From UBA2137 sp037968575 (GTDB lineage: Bacteria; Pseudomonadota; Alphaproteobacteria; Micavibrionales; Micavibrionaceae): a stretch of DNA of 38,059 bases. The stretch lies in contig JBBKVR010000030.1 of NCBI GenBank assembly GCA_037968575.1, positions 1 to 38,059 of the forward strand. Direction: 5' to 3'. Shown here piece by piece: positions 1 through 8,752 of this stretch. The notes under the pieces are model-generated. The model was not told the DNA's origin, ran no database searches, and worked only from the letters and a program-made list of their open reading frames with translations. Numbering within the stretch: the stretch's first letter is position 1; the number at the start of each line of letters is the position of its first letter. Position numbers and translations under genes: made by a program.

Positions 1-7
1 CTGACTT

Positions 8-3000
8 ATGAGCGAAGTCACTTCAAAAATTTCTGATGCGCCAAGTGTCACAGAGAAAACCATCTTTGGAGCGCCTGAAGGTGAGGATGCACGTATTTTG
101 ATTGAACGCGCTTGCGAACTTATGCGTGATGATCTTGTTCTGCTTCACATTGCGCTGGATGATAGGCGGACAAATTTTCTGGAAGAATGCATTTCCTATT
201 TTGGTTCTGATGTCGAAGTTGCCGTTTTCCCTGCGTGGGATTGTTTGCCCTATGACCGTGTTTCACCAAGCGTGAATATCATTGCTGAGAGGGTGGCAAC
301 GCTTTGTAAGTTAATGTCTTGGCAAAAAGGTAAATCACGCAAACCCAGAATACTTCTCACAACTGTGAATGCTGTTTTACAAAAGGTGATGCCAAAACAG
401 GCTCTTGAGAATGCAGCATTTTCATTTGAGGTGGGAGGGCGCCTTAAAGAAGAAGACTTGTTTTCCTATCTGATTGCTAACGGTTATCACCGCAGCGATA
501 CAGTACGTGAGCCAGGAGAGTTTGCTGTTCGCGGTGGAATTATTGATGTGTTCCCAGCCAATTCGGACACACCTGTGCGCTTGGATTTGTTCGGAGATGA
601 AATCGAAACTATCCGTACTTTTGATGCTTTGAATCAAAGAAGTGAAGAAACCTTAACGTCATTTGCATTAACGCCAGCTGCTGAATTCTTCTTAAATGAG
701 GAAAGCATTTCAAGATTTAGACAAAATTATCGCTCACTTTTTGGAACAATCCGCGAAGATGATGCACTTTACGCAACCATTAGTGAGGGGCGTTCCTATA
801 ATGGCGCAGATCACTGGTTACCACTCTTTTATGATGAGATGGACAGTCTATTTGATTACGTGCCTGATGCGTTCGTGACACAGGACTATCATGCTCTTCA
901 ATCACAATCCGAGCGTATAGGCCAAATTCAGGATTTTTACGAGACTCGTAAGACGTTGGCACAAGCGGCACTCAAGCCAACGAAAAAAGACAAAAATATG
1001 TCGGGTAGTCTTTATAGACCGATTAAACCTGAAATGCTTTTTTTCAATAATGTCATTGATGAAGGGTTTTCTCTAAGCCCGTTCAAGCCCCCTGTTGAGA
1101 ATAATGAAAAGACAGCCAGAAAAGCACGTAATTTTTCAGATGTTCGTGCCCTACCTGATGGGAATGTTTTCAAAGAGGTCAGACTCTATATTGATAAGTT
1201 ACGCGGTGATAACCGCAAGATAGTTATTGCCGCCTATAGCGATGGCTCACGTGAACGCATGAAGAGCCTTCTTGAAAATGAAGGTTTTGCCAATCTCAAA
1301 ATTTGTAATTCATACGAAGATATCAAAAAATTAGGTAATCGCGAGACAGGGCTGACAGTTCTTGCTTTGGAAGATGGGTTTATCTCATCTGATTTGGTTA
1401 TTTTGAGTGAGCAGGATGTTTTAGGCGACCGCCTGACACGCAAATTTAAAACCAAGAAACGCAAAAGCGATAATTTTATTGCCGAGGCGACATCGCTTGC
1501 GCAAGGGGATTTGGTTATTCATACCGAACATGGGCTTGGTCGATTTGAAGGTCTGGAAACGTTGAAAGCCGCAGGCACGTTACATGATTGTGTGAAACTG
1601 ATTTACAACGGCGGAGACAAGCTCTTTGTCCCCATTGAAAATATTGACGTGCTCTCGCGCTATGGAAACGAGGATACTGTTGCCTCGCTTGATAAACTTG
1701 GTGGGGCAGGCTGGCAAGCACGTAAATCGAAGGTCAAAAAAGACCTTCTACGCATTGCCGAGCATCTCATGAAAATTGCTGCAGCTCGTGAATTGAAGAA
1801 GGGCGAAAAACTCTCCGCTGATAATGACAACTATCAGAAATTTCTTATGGGCTTTCCTTATACGGAGACAGATGATCAACAACGTGCGATTGAAGAGGTT
1901 TTAGCTGATATGGAGAGCGGCCGTCCTATGGATAGGCTTGTCTGTGGTGATGTTGGTTTTGGAAAAACTGAGGTGGCATTGCGTGCAGCCCATGTGGCTG
2001 CGATGGACGGCGTTCAAGTCGCGATTCTTGCACCCACAACTTTACTGGTGCGCCAGCATTATATGAACTTTGTTGAGAGGTTTAAAAACACAGGGCTTCG
2101 TATTGAACAACTCTCAAGATTGGTTTCCACAAAAGATGCAAAAGAGGCGCGAGAAGGTCTGACAAGTGGACGTGTGAATATTGTGATTGGAACTCACGCA
2201 CTCCTCAGCAAGGACATAAAATTTTCCAATTTGGGTTTGATGATTGTTGATGAGGAACAGCGCTTTGGTGTGAAGCAAAAAGAACGCTTGAAAGAGCTTA
2301 AAGAAAATGTACATATTTTGACATTGAGTGCGACGCCAATTCCAAGAACGCTTCAGATGGCTCTCACAGGTGTGAAGGATATGAGCATTATTGCAACACC
2401 GCCTGTTGATAGGCTGGCTATTCGTACATTCGTTTTACCCTCTGACCCCGTTGTTATTCGCGAGGCGTTGTTGCGTGAGCATTATCGCGGTGGGCAGAGT
2501 TTTTATGTTTGTCCTCGTGTTTCCGATATCGCGCAAGTTGAAGAAGCCCTTAAAGAACTCGTCCCTGAAGTGAGGCTTGTTTCTGCCCATGGACAAATGC
2601 CGTCCAATGAACTTGAAGCCAAGATGAATGCCTTCGTCGACAAACAATATGACGTGTTGCTTGCGACCAATATCATCGAGTCAGGCTTAGATATTCCAAC
2701 CGCTAATACAATGATTGTCCATCGCGCTGATATGTTTGGGTTGTCGCAGCTTTATCAAATCCGTGGAAGAATAGGGCGTTCAAAAGTACGTGCTTATGCA
2801 TATCTGACTTATGAGCCAAATAAAAAACTAACCGACCAGTCACAAAAACGTCTCGAAGTTCTAGAAATGCTCGACACACTAGGAGCAGGTTTCCAACTGG
2901 CTAGCCACGACATGGATATTCGAGGTGCAGGTAACCTTGTCGGTGAAGAGCAATCTGGTCATGTCAAAGAAGTAGGTATTGAACTCTACCAACAAATGTT

Positions 3001-3511
3001 GGAAGAGGCTGTCGCAATGGTAAAATCAGGCGCAGACAAAGTCGAAGACCTTATGTCCGAGAGTTATAGCCCACAAATCAATCTCGGAACGTCTATCCTT
3101 ATCCCTGAACATTATGTTGAGGATTTAACAGTGCGTATGTCGTTATATCGCCGTTTAGCTGAGTTAGAGACAGAAGAGGAAGTGGAAGCCTTTGCAGCTG
3201 AACTGATTGACCGTTTTGGAAAGCTACCTGATGAAGTCGAAAACTTACTTGATATTGTCAAAATCAAACAACTTTGCAGGCACGCTGGCGTAGATAAAAT
3301 TGATGTGGGACCAAAAGGTGCTCTGATAAGTTTCCACAATAATCGCCCCCCTAATCCTGAGAAGCTTCTCTCATGGATTCAAGAAAAACATGGCACAGTG
3401 AAATTACGCCCTGACCAAAAGATTTCCTTGTCTCGCGGTTGGTCATCTTTGGACCAACGTGTGTCAGGTACAAAGTCAATTTTGAATGAAATGACCGCGC
3501 TAGCAGGATAA
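8..3511 (+). CDS. mfd: Transcription-repair coupling factor Mfd
   Basis: Mfd is a DNA translocase that removes RNA polymerase stalled at lesions and recruits the UvrABC excision machinery. The 1167-residue product has the usual full length and domain order. A UvrB-like N-terminal region covers roughly residues 1-340. The RNA-polymerase-interacting (CarD-like) domain begins near residue 500 (GDLVIHTEHGLGRFEG). The helicase core has Walker A GDVGFGKTE near 647, the DEEQ box near 748, motif III LSATPIPRTL near 773 and motif VI QIRGRIGRS near 917. A C-terminal TRCF domain follows. An in-frame TGA lies at 2-4, so the ATG at 8 is the first possible start; it is the natural one. The gene ends just before the dehydrogenase gene, so co-transcription is possible. 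Identity is secure. Confidence 0.98.
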   Translation: MSEVTSKISDAPSVTEKTIFGAPEGEDARILIERACELMRDDLVLLHIALDDRRTNFLEECISYFGSDVEVAVFPAWDCLPYDRVSPSVNIIAERVATLCKLMSWQKGKSRKPRILLTTVNAVLQKVMPKQALENAAFSFEVGGRLKEEDLFSYLIANGYHRSDTVREPGEFAVRGGIIDVFPANSDTPVRLDLFGDEIETIRTFDALNQRSEETLTSFALTPAAEFFLNEESISRFRQNYRSLFGTIREDDALYATISEGRSYNGADHWLPLFYDEMDSLFDYVPDAFVTQDYHALQSQSERIGQIQDFYETRKTLAQAALKPTKKDKNMSGSLYRPIKPEMLFFNNVIDEGFSLSPFKPPVENNEKTARKARNFSDVRALPDGNVFKEVRLYIDKLRGDNRKIVIAAYSDGSRERMKSLLENEGFANLKICNSYEDIKKLGNRETGLTVLALEDGFISSDLVILSEQDVLGDRLTRKFKTKKRKSDNFIAEATSLAQGDLVIHTEHGLGRFEGLETLKAAGTLHDCVKLIYNGGDKLFVPIENIDVLSRYGNEDTVASLDKLGGAGWQARKSKVKKDLLRIAEHLMKIAAARELKKGEKLSADNDNYQKFLMGFPYTETDDQQRAIEEVLADMESGRPMDRLVCGDVGFGKTEVALRAAHVAAMDGVQVAILAPTTLLVRQHYMNFVERFKNTGLRIEQLSRLVSTKDAKEAREGLTSGRVNIVIGTHALLSKDIKFSNLGLMIVDEEQRFGVKQKERLKELKENVHILTLSATPIPRTLQMALTGVKDMSIIATPPVDRLAIRTFVLPSDPVVIREALLREHYRGGQSFYVCPRVSDIAQVEEALKELVPEVRLVSAHGQMPSNELEAKMNAFVDKQYDVLLATNIIESGLDIPTANTMIVHRADMFGLSQLYQIRGRIGRSKVRAYAYLTYEPNKKLTDQSQKRLEVLEMLDTLGAGFQLASHDMDIRGAGNLVGEEQSGHVKEVGIELYQQMLEEAVAMVKSGADKVEDLMSESYSPQINLGTSILIPEHYVEDLTVRMSLYRRLAELETEEEVEAFAAELIDRFGKLPDEVENLLDIVKIKQLCRHAGVDKIDVGPKGALISFHNNRPPNPEKLLSWIQEKHGTVKLRPDQKISLSRGWSSLDQRVSGTKSILNEMTALAG

Positions 3512-3553
3512 TTGTACTGGTCACTTTGGGTTTCTCATGCTCAAATGCTCATC

Positions 3554-4732
3554 ATGAGTCAAAATTTCCACACACAATTAGCTGATTATGAAGCCCGCTT
3601 TGAGAAGATGGAGCCGGAACAAAAGATTGTTTTGGAAGATAAAGACGCTGGTATTGAGGGTTATATAGTTGTCTGGAATACAGGAATTAGCCAATCAGGT
3701 CCCCTTAAAGGTGCAGCCAAAGGTGGAACACGCATTCATCCTGAATTGACCTTAGATGAGGTGGCAATGTTGGCGCGTAAGATGGCACTTAAAAATGCTG
3801 CCGCTGGTTTGCCATTGGGTGGTGCAAAGTCTGGCTTGCGCGGAAACCCCGAACTCCCTGATTTTGAAAAAACCTATAAACGTTTTGTTGAGCTTGCAAA
3901 GCCGCATTTCTATGAAAATGGTGGAGCTTGTGGCGGTCTTGGCTTTGATATAGGTGCAAAACCTATTCATGCCAAATGGGCTGTTGAAGTTTTGGGTTCG
4001 GGTAGATCCTTTACAGGCAAGCCCGTTGATATGGGTGGGACAGATTATGACCGTGAAGGAATTGCTGGACTTGGTGTAGCAGTTGCAGGAAGAACAATCC
4101 TCGAAGAAAATGGTAAAGCGGTAAAAGGTGCAAAGTTTGCAGTTCAAGGCTTAGGCGCGATGGGTGCAGCAGTTGTTCGCTATTTCTCAAATTATGGTGG
4201 AGAGTTATCTGCATTGTCAGACCCTATCTATGGCGGCACATGGAAATTAACCTCTGCGCCACCGCAAGAATTTTACGAAGATATTCAACACCGTCGAAGT
4301 GACAAGGTTCAAACCTATCTGGAGAAAAAAGGTGAATTTATATCCTCGGATACTTCAGCAGTATTAGAAGTTCAAACCGATATTTTGTTCCCTTGCGCTA
4401 TTCAGAATGTCATTAACCGCCACAATTACGAGAAAATCAAAGCACCTTTTATTAGTGAAGGTGCAAATTCACCAATAGGCGATGAGTTTTATCCACTTCT
4501 GCATGAAAAGGGCATTCAGGTTATTCCTGATTTTATTGCCAATCCTGGTGGAATTATCGCGGCATTTGTCGAAATGACATCGGAGAGTGACAATAAGGTG
4601 GGTGAGGCCAAAACCATGACAGAAACCAAAATTGCCGAGAATATCAGAGAATGTTTGGCTCTGGCAAAAGAGCATAATGTCACAATACGCCAAGCTGGAT
4701 TGTTTCTGGCGTATAGCCGAATATTTGATTAA
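3554..4732 (+). CDS. Glu/Leu/Phe/Val dehydrogenase family protein
   Basis: NAD(P)-dependent oxidative deamination of an amino acid is the family reaction. Visible features are the substrate-domain block KMALKNAAAGLPLGGAKSG with the catalytic-type Lys near residue 92, a Rossmann GLGAMG turn near residue 199, and a late SEGANSP block matching the family EGAN motif. About 392 residues fits the family. The open frame begins at a TTG directly after the mfd stop (3512), but that would add a Trp-rich, non-family extension; ATG 3554 gives a conventional N terminus (MSQNFHTQ). No strong Shine-Dalgarno precedes either, and ATG 3545 is also possible. The PVDMGGTDYDREG block differs from classical glutamate dehydrogenase, so I do not assign the substrate. 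Confidence 0.88.
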   Translation: MSQNFHTQLADYEARFEKMEPEQKIVLEDKDAGIEGYIVVWNTGISQSGPLKGAAKGGTRIHPELTLDEVAMLARKMALKNAAAGLPLGGAKSGLRGNPELPDFEKTYKRFVELAKPHFYENGGACGGLGFDIGAKPIHAKWAVEVLGSGRSFTGKPVDMGGTDYDREGIAGLGVAVAGRTILEENGKAVKGAKFAVQGLGAMGAAVVRYFSNYGGELSALSDPIYGGTWKLTSAPPQEFYEDIQHRRSDKVQTYLEKKGEFISSDTSAVLEVQTDILFPCAIQNVINRHNYEKIKAPFISEGANSPIGDEFYPLLHEKGIQVIPDFIANPGGIIAAFVEMTSESDNKVGEAKTMTETKIAENIRECLALAKEHNVTIRQAGLFLAYSRIFD

Positions 4733-4736
4733 GCCT

Positions 4737-4750
4737 TGGTTTAAGAACCA
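4737..4750 (+). terminator. Small hairpin after the dehydrogenase gene
   Basis: A perfect 5-bp stem (TGGTT / AACCA, loop TAAG) starts 4 nt after the dehydrogenase stop and is followed by the T-rich stretch TTTCAGTGTTATTCT. It could be a weak intrinsic terminator, but the stem is short and the U-tract is interrupted. Confidence 0.3.
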
Positions 4751-4806
4751 TTTCAGTGTTATTCTGTAAAGAGAATTAGGTTTTAAGCTTAGAAAGCGAG
4801 AGCGAC

Positions 4807-5229
4807 ATGTCTACAGTTTACGTCCAGAATAAAATCAAAGAGGCTTTGAAAGAGGCAAAAGGAAATCAAACGCGTGCGCGCCAATATTTGATGACATGGG
4901 CAACACAGGATTTAGCTTTGTTGCTTGGGCTTACAAAATCCCATTTGAATGGGCTGGCATCTTACGCGATTGCCAAAACTCTTCAGCAAGAAACAACAGC
5001 AAATGTGTCGCGTGACGCAACTGTTCCTGCCAATGCCAAAAAAATGGATATGCCTGAAGAGGCGTTTGGCAAGGACTTGTTAAAAGCCTTATCAGGACGT
5101 GACAGTGTTCGCTTTGGTATGGAGGCAGCAACGCCTCGCCCTGTAACACGCAGAACGCCAGCCTCTGAATCTCACGTAGCGATTATGAGGTCTCTAGCTG
5201 AACAATCTTCCAAAACCAAAAAATCATAA
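4807..5229 (+). CDS. Hypothetical small helical protein
   Basis: I do not recognise this 140-residue protein. It starts at an ATG preceded by a purine-rich GCGAGAGCGAC, a plausible ribosome site. The N-terminal 60 residues look helical (NKIKEALKEAKGNQTRARQY); the C-terminal half is basic and Pro/Thr/Ser-rich with two Arg-rich stretches near 105-115 and a Lys-rich end, suggestive of a soluble or nucleic-acid-associated protein. There is no signal peptide or membrane segment. It lies 16 nt upstream of the AmgK-like kinase gene, on the same strand, so the two may be co-transcribed. No function is assigned. Confidence 0.7.
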   Translation: MSTVYVQNKIKEALKEAKGNQTRARQYLMTWATQDLALLLGLTKSHLNGLASYAIAKTLQQETTANVSRDATVPANAKKMDMPEEAFGKDLLKALSGRDSVRFGMEAATPRPVTRRTPASESHVAIMRSLAEQSSKTKKS

Positions 5230-5244
5230 GACTAAAGACGTACC

Positions 5245-6282
5245 TTGAAACTTAATACCGAAAATGATGCTGTTTTTGATTTTCTGACAGCGCATGGATT
5301 TTCGCCTGATTTTGAGGAAGTTGCAGCCGATTGGAGTGCGCGCCAATATTTCCGCGTTGTTGATGGAGAGGGCAAGCCGGCTATTTTAATGGTCTGTCTT
5401 GATGATGCACAACGTGCGCTTATGCAGAGTTTCATAACCATAGCAGGTAAGTTAAGAGATGTTGGGCTAAGTGCGCCTGAAATATACGCGCAAAATTTAG
5501 ATGCTGGTTTTATGTTGCTTGAAGACTTTGGAAATCAGGAATTTGCACAACTCATAGAAAAAGAACCACAATCATCTGAAGGACTATACGGACTGGCGGG
5601 TGAAGTTTTAGTAACTTTAAGAAGTCAGCCTGAAATGGCAGAAGGGTTACCTGATTATTTCTCTACGGCAGTGGCGCAAGGTCATGTGCGTGTTCTTGAT
5701 TGGTATGTGCCTACTATTTTAAAACAACAAATAGAGCCGTTATGGCGTGATGAATACCAAGAGATTTGGAAAAATATTGAAGCAGGGTTACCTGAGCCTC
5801 AAACAGGGTTTGTTCATATTGATTATCATCCTGCAAATCTAATGTTGATGACGGGAAAAGCAGGGTTAAACCAATGTGGAATTCTAGATTTTCAAAATGC
5901 ATGCAGAGGACCTATCGCTTATGATTATACTAATCTTCTCAAAGATATACGCCATGATGTTCCACAAGATGTTCAAGAAAAAATCTTACAATTAGCCTTG
6001 GAAAATATGAGTGAAGATGAGCAACAGTCATTTAAAGCTTGGTATGACGTTTTAGCCCTCCAATTTCACTTCAGAATAGCAGGGCAAGTTATTAAATTGG
6101 CGTTGGAAACAGGTCGAGATGATTTACTTGAATTTTTACCAAGAACACTAAGCTACATCAGAGAAGAATTACAAAACCCTTTCTTTACAGAGCTTAAGAC
6201 GTTCTTTGAAAAAGCTGGTGTTGATTTCAATCAAAGTGATATCTCACCACATAAAAAACATATATCTGAACCAGCTTTTTAA
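5245..6282 (+). CDS. AmgK-like aminoglycoside-phosphotransferase-fold kinase
   Basis: The fold is that of the APH/choline-kinase superfamily. The catalytic loop HIDYHPANL lies at about residues 191-199 (catalytic-type Asp193, metal-binding-type Asn198), and the metal-binding DFQ (Asp215) is followed by GPIAYDYTNLLKD. These blocks closely resemble AmgK, the cytosolic MurNAc/GlcNAc anomeric kinase of the MurU peptidoglycan-recycling pathway. No murU (nucleotidyltransferase) is adjacent here, so the pathway role is inferred. The start is a TTG at 5245: an in-frame TAA at 5233-5235 rules out anything further upstream, and the next Met (near residue 50) would remove the N-lobe. Length of 345 residues fits the family. 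Confidence 0.82.
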   Translation: MKLNTENDAVFDFLTAHGFSPDFEEVAADWSARQYFRVVDGEGKPAILMVCLDDAQRALMQSFITIAGKLRDVGLSAPEIYAQNLDAGFMLLEDFGNQEFAQLIEKEPQSSEGLYGLAGEVLVTLRSQPEMAEGLPDYFSTAVAQGHVRVLDWYVPTILKQQIEPLWRDEYQEIWKNIEAGLPEPQTGFVHIDYHPANLMLMTGKAGLNQCGILDFQNACRGPIAYDYTNLLKDIRHDVPQDVQEKILQLALENMSEDEQQSFKAWYDVLALQFHFRIAGQVIKLALETGRDDLLEFLPRTLSYIREELQNPFFTELKTFFEKAGVDFNQSDISPHKKHISEPAF

Positions 6283-6291
6283 GCTGTCCTC

Positions 6292-6318
6292 TTGTAAAGT
6301 TATATTGTTTTCTATAAT
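6292..6318 (+). promoter_or_regulatory. Putative sigma70 promoter for aspartate aminotransferase
   Basis: A perfect -10 hexamer TATAAT (6313-6318) has an imperfect -35 (TTGTAA, 6292-6297) 15 nt upstream; the spacing is short, so the exact -35 is uncertain. The predicted start would give a leader of about 36 nt, carrying AGAAAGG before the ATG at 6361. Confidence 0.45.
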
Positions 6319-6360
6319 TTTTCTTTTGCACCATAGAAATAACAAGAAAGGTCTTGTCCG

Positions 6361-7587
6361 ATGAGCATTATCGCCAAACGCATGTCACAAATTAAACCCT
6401 CTGCAACACTCACTTTGTCAGCTAAAGCTGCTGAATTAAAAGCCAATGGTGAAGATGTGATTGGTTTAGGAGCAGGAGAACCTGACTTTGATACACCTGA
6501 GTTTATTAAGGATGCTGCCAAGAAGGCGATGGATGAGGGAAAAACTAAATACACACCTATTCCAGGCACAAATGAGCTGAAAGATGCCATTATTGCAAAA
6601 TTTAAGAAAGATAATGACCTAACTTATGAGCGTAATCAGGTGATTGTAAGTACAGGTGGAAAGCAAGTTCTCTACAACGCTTTGATGACGACTTTGGACG
6701 AAGGCGATGAAGTAATCATCCCTGCACCTTATTGGGTTTCTTATCCTGATATGACACTTCTTGCTGGTGGAACGCCAGTGATTGTTGAATGTGGTGAAAG
6801 TAATAACTTCAAAATCACACCTGAACAGTTGGAAGGTGCAATTACTGATAGAACCCAGTGGCTTATGTTGAATTCACCGAGCAACCCAACGGGCTTTGCT
6901 TACACCAAAGAGGAGATGCAGGCATTAGGAGAGGTTCTAAAGAAACATACTCATGTTTATATTATGACGGATGATATCTATGAACACCTTGTTTATGACG
7001 GTTTTGAATTTGTCACATTCGCGCAAGTTGTACCTGAGCTTTATGACCGCACGCTAACAATTAACGGTGTTTCCAAAGCCTTCTCAATGACTGGTTGGCG
7101 CATTGGATTTGCAGGCGGTCCTGTCGATATTATCAAGGCTATGACTAAGATTCAGGGACAAAGCACATCCAATCCGTGCTCAATTTCACAAGCCGCTGCA
7201 CAAGCGGCACTAGAAGGTGATAAGTCTTTCATGAAAGAGTGGAATGAAGCCTACGTAGAGCGCCGTGATTTGGTGATTGATATGCTTAACCAAGCACAAG
7301 GTATCAAATGCTTAAAGCCTGAAGGGGCTTTCTATGTTTATGCAAGTTGTGAGGGGTGTATGGGCAAAACAACGCCTGATGGTGACATCATTGAAAGTGA
7401 TGAGGATTTCGTAACTTATTTGCTTGAAAACGTTGGTGTTGCTGCCGTTCATGGCGCTGCATTTGGTTTGTCGCCATATTTCCGTGTTTCTTACGCGACA
7501 TCAAAAGAAGCGCTGGAAGAGGCATGTAAACGTATTCAAAAAGCATGTGCTCAACTCAATGGTGGAGCAAAGACTGAGGCGGCTTAA
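6361..7587 (+). CDS. aatA: Aspartate aminotransferase, PLP-dependent class I (AatA-like)
   Basis: This cytosolic PLP enzyme transfers an amino group between aspartate and 2-oxoglutarate; the Ib subgroup in alphaproteobacteria often also transaminates prephenate. The 408 residues begin SIIAKRMSQIKPSATLTLS, a typical subgroup-Ib start. Family landmarks are NSPSNPTG in the cofactor region, the DDIYEHL block near 204-210 (Asp to the pyridine nitrogen, Tyr to the phenolate), the Schiff-base lysine at about residue 239 in SKAFSMTGWRIG, and the C-terminal FRVSYA block with the substrate-carboxylate Arg. AGAAAGG precedes the ATG at ribosome-binding distance. Whether it has prephenate aminotransferase activity cannot be read from sequence. 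Confidence 0.92.
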   Translation: MSIIAKRMSQIKPSATLTLSAKAAELKANGEDVIGLGAGEPDFDTPEFIKDAAKKAMDEGKTKYTPIPGTNELKDAIIAKFKKDNDLTYERNQVIVSTGGKQVLYNALMTTLDEGDEVIIPAPYWVSYPDMTLLAGGTPVIVECGESNNFKITPEQLEGAITDRTQWLMLNSPSNPTGFAYTKEEMQALGEVLKKHTHVYIMTDDIYEHLVYDGFEFVTFAQVVPELYDRTLTINGVSKAFSMTGWRIGFAGGPVDIIKAMTKIQGQSTSNPCSISQAAAQAALEGDKSFMKEWNEAYVERRDLVIDMLNQAQGIKCLKPEGAFYVYASCEGCMGKTTPDGDIIESDEDFVTYLLENVGVAAVHGAAFGLSPYFRVSYATSKEALEEACKRIQKACAQLNGGAKTEAA

Positions 7588-7590
7588 ATT

Positions 7591-8622
7591 TTAATGGACA
7601 GCTAAGGAAGCAGGCGCATTTTGAGTAGGCATTGAGAAGGGTAATAATAGCTGTCTTTGTTGTGCTGCAAGAGATGCCTCCTCAAAATCACCACTAAACA
7701 ATGCCTTAAGAAGTTTCCTGTTACCTGTATCCATACAAGGATTGTGACCGGCATCAATTTCAATGATGGGGTGAGATGCTCTTTCAAAAAGAGATTTCGC
7801 TGTAGTTCTGCATATGAAGGGGTCTCTCTCACCAATAAATAAAGCTTGTTTTACACGTGGTACGTCTGCCAGCCCTTCTCTCCGAAGGTCTTCTCCTGCT
7901 TCTATTAGAGATAAAACCTGACCATGTGTTGGCGGCGACGTAAAATGTTCATCTGCATCCGCCATGGTGCCCGCATCGTTCCACGCACAAAAAGCTCTAT
8001 CTGCTGGTAAACTGCCACAAATGGCATCTGCATTACGCTTGGCGTGCCATCTATACACTCTACTGCCAACCTGACTATTACAGCCTATAGCTTGTATCAT
8101 GGGCGCCATACTAACGAGGGCTTTATGAGTTTCTTCAATATCTTCTCTAAAGCTATGACTGTGAAGTAGCCTTTGTAATGCAAGAGCTCCACTAGAATGG
8201 GCCCCTGCTATACGGGGTATATTAGGATCTACAAGTTTAAATAACGGCGATTTAGAGTCTGTAAGAAAATTAGTGATTATTTCTTCAAAAGAAGACATAA
8301 AGCCATTATTGGAAGAAACTTCAGGCAATTGAACGGTGAAAACATTGAACCCTTCCTTAGCACGCTCTTGCATCCAGCCATCGTAAGAGCCTACCCCTGC
8401 ATTAAAACCTGTAATATAAGTCAGTGTTGTGTGTGGATTTTGTCCAGCTACAAAGCCATATCTTAATTCCTCATGACCAATTTGAGTTATCTGAGCAAAA
8501 CAGGAAAGTTCATGGGGGTTTGGGGATTTAGAAAGTTCTTCTGGCTCAGTACGATATGCATGCCAAGTATGTCTTAGGCGAGGAGGAAGCAATTTATCTA
8601 CTGCGGTTTTTACTAAGTTCAC
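7591..8622 (-). CDS. Alpha/beta hydrolase
   Basis: A 343-residue serine hydrolase. The nucleophile elbow is AGAHSSGA (Ser143; the first Gly of GxSxG is replaced by Ala), the acid is Asp267 in GERDPF, and the base is His293 in DAGHNPC, in the correct order for the fold. No signal peptide is seen, and the substrate is unknown; the look is of a lysophospholipase-like esterase. The stop lies 3 nt beyond the convergent aatA stop. It is downstream of the patatin gene on the same strand, with about 120 bp between them, so the two lipid-type hydrolases may share a transcript. Confidence 0.8.
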   Translation of the reverse strand: MNLVKTAVDKLLPPRLRHTWHAYRTEPEELSKSPNPHELSCFAQITQIGHEELRYGFVAGQNPHTTLTYITGFNAGVGSYDGWMQERAKEGFNVFTVQLPEVSSNNGFMSSFEEIITNFLTDSKSPLFKLVDPNIPRIAGAHSSGALALQRLLHSHSFREDIEETHKALVSMAPMIQAIGCNSQVGSRVYRWHAKRNADAICGSLPADRAFCAWNDAGTMADADEHFTSPPTHGQVLSLIEAGEDLRREGLADVPRVKQALFIGERDPFICRTTAKSLFERASHPIIEIDAGHNPCMDTGNRKLLKALFSGDFEEASLAAQQRQLLLPFSMPTQNAPASLAVH

Positions 8623-8720
8623 GTAAGAGAGTTCCCTGTGAGGATTGTTCTTATTTTTAATAAGCCTAGCTTAACATAAGCTGTTTTGCCAAGTTTTTTA
8701 TTTTAGTCTAAAGTAATAAA

Positions 8721-8752
8721 CGTCTGATTCTGGGGAAAACTTTAATCAGACG
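8721..8752 (-). terminator. Possible terminator at the 3' end of the patatin gene
   Basis: A perfect 9-bp inverted repeat (CGTCTGATT 8721-8729 / AATCAGACG 8744-8752) overlaps the last patatin codons and stop. On the minus strand it is followed by TTTATTACTTT. The 14-nt loop and broken U-tract make this a modest candidate; it would partly uncouple the downstream hydrolase gene. Confidence 0.4.

Noticed and set aside
3752..4147. 131-codon minus-strand frame inside the dehydrogenase gene
   Set aside because: It is fully antisense to a well-supported gene, has no family-like motifs and a Cys/Phe-rich shadow composition.
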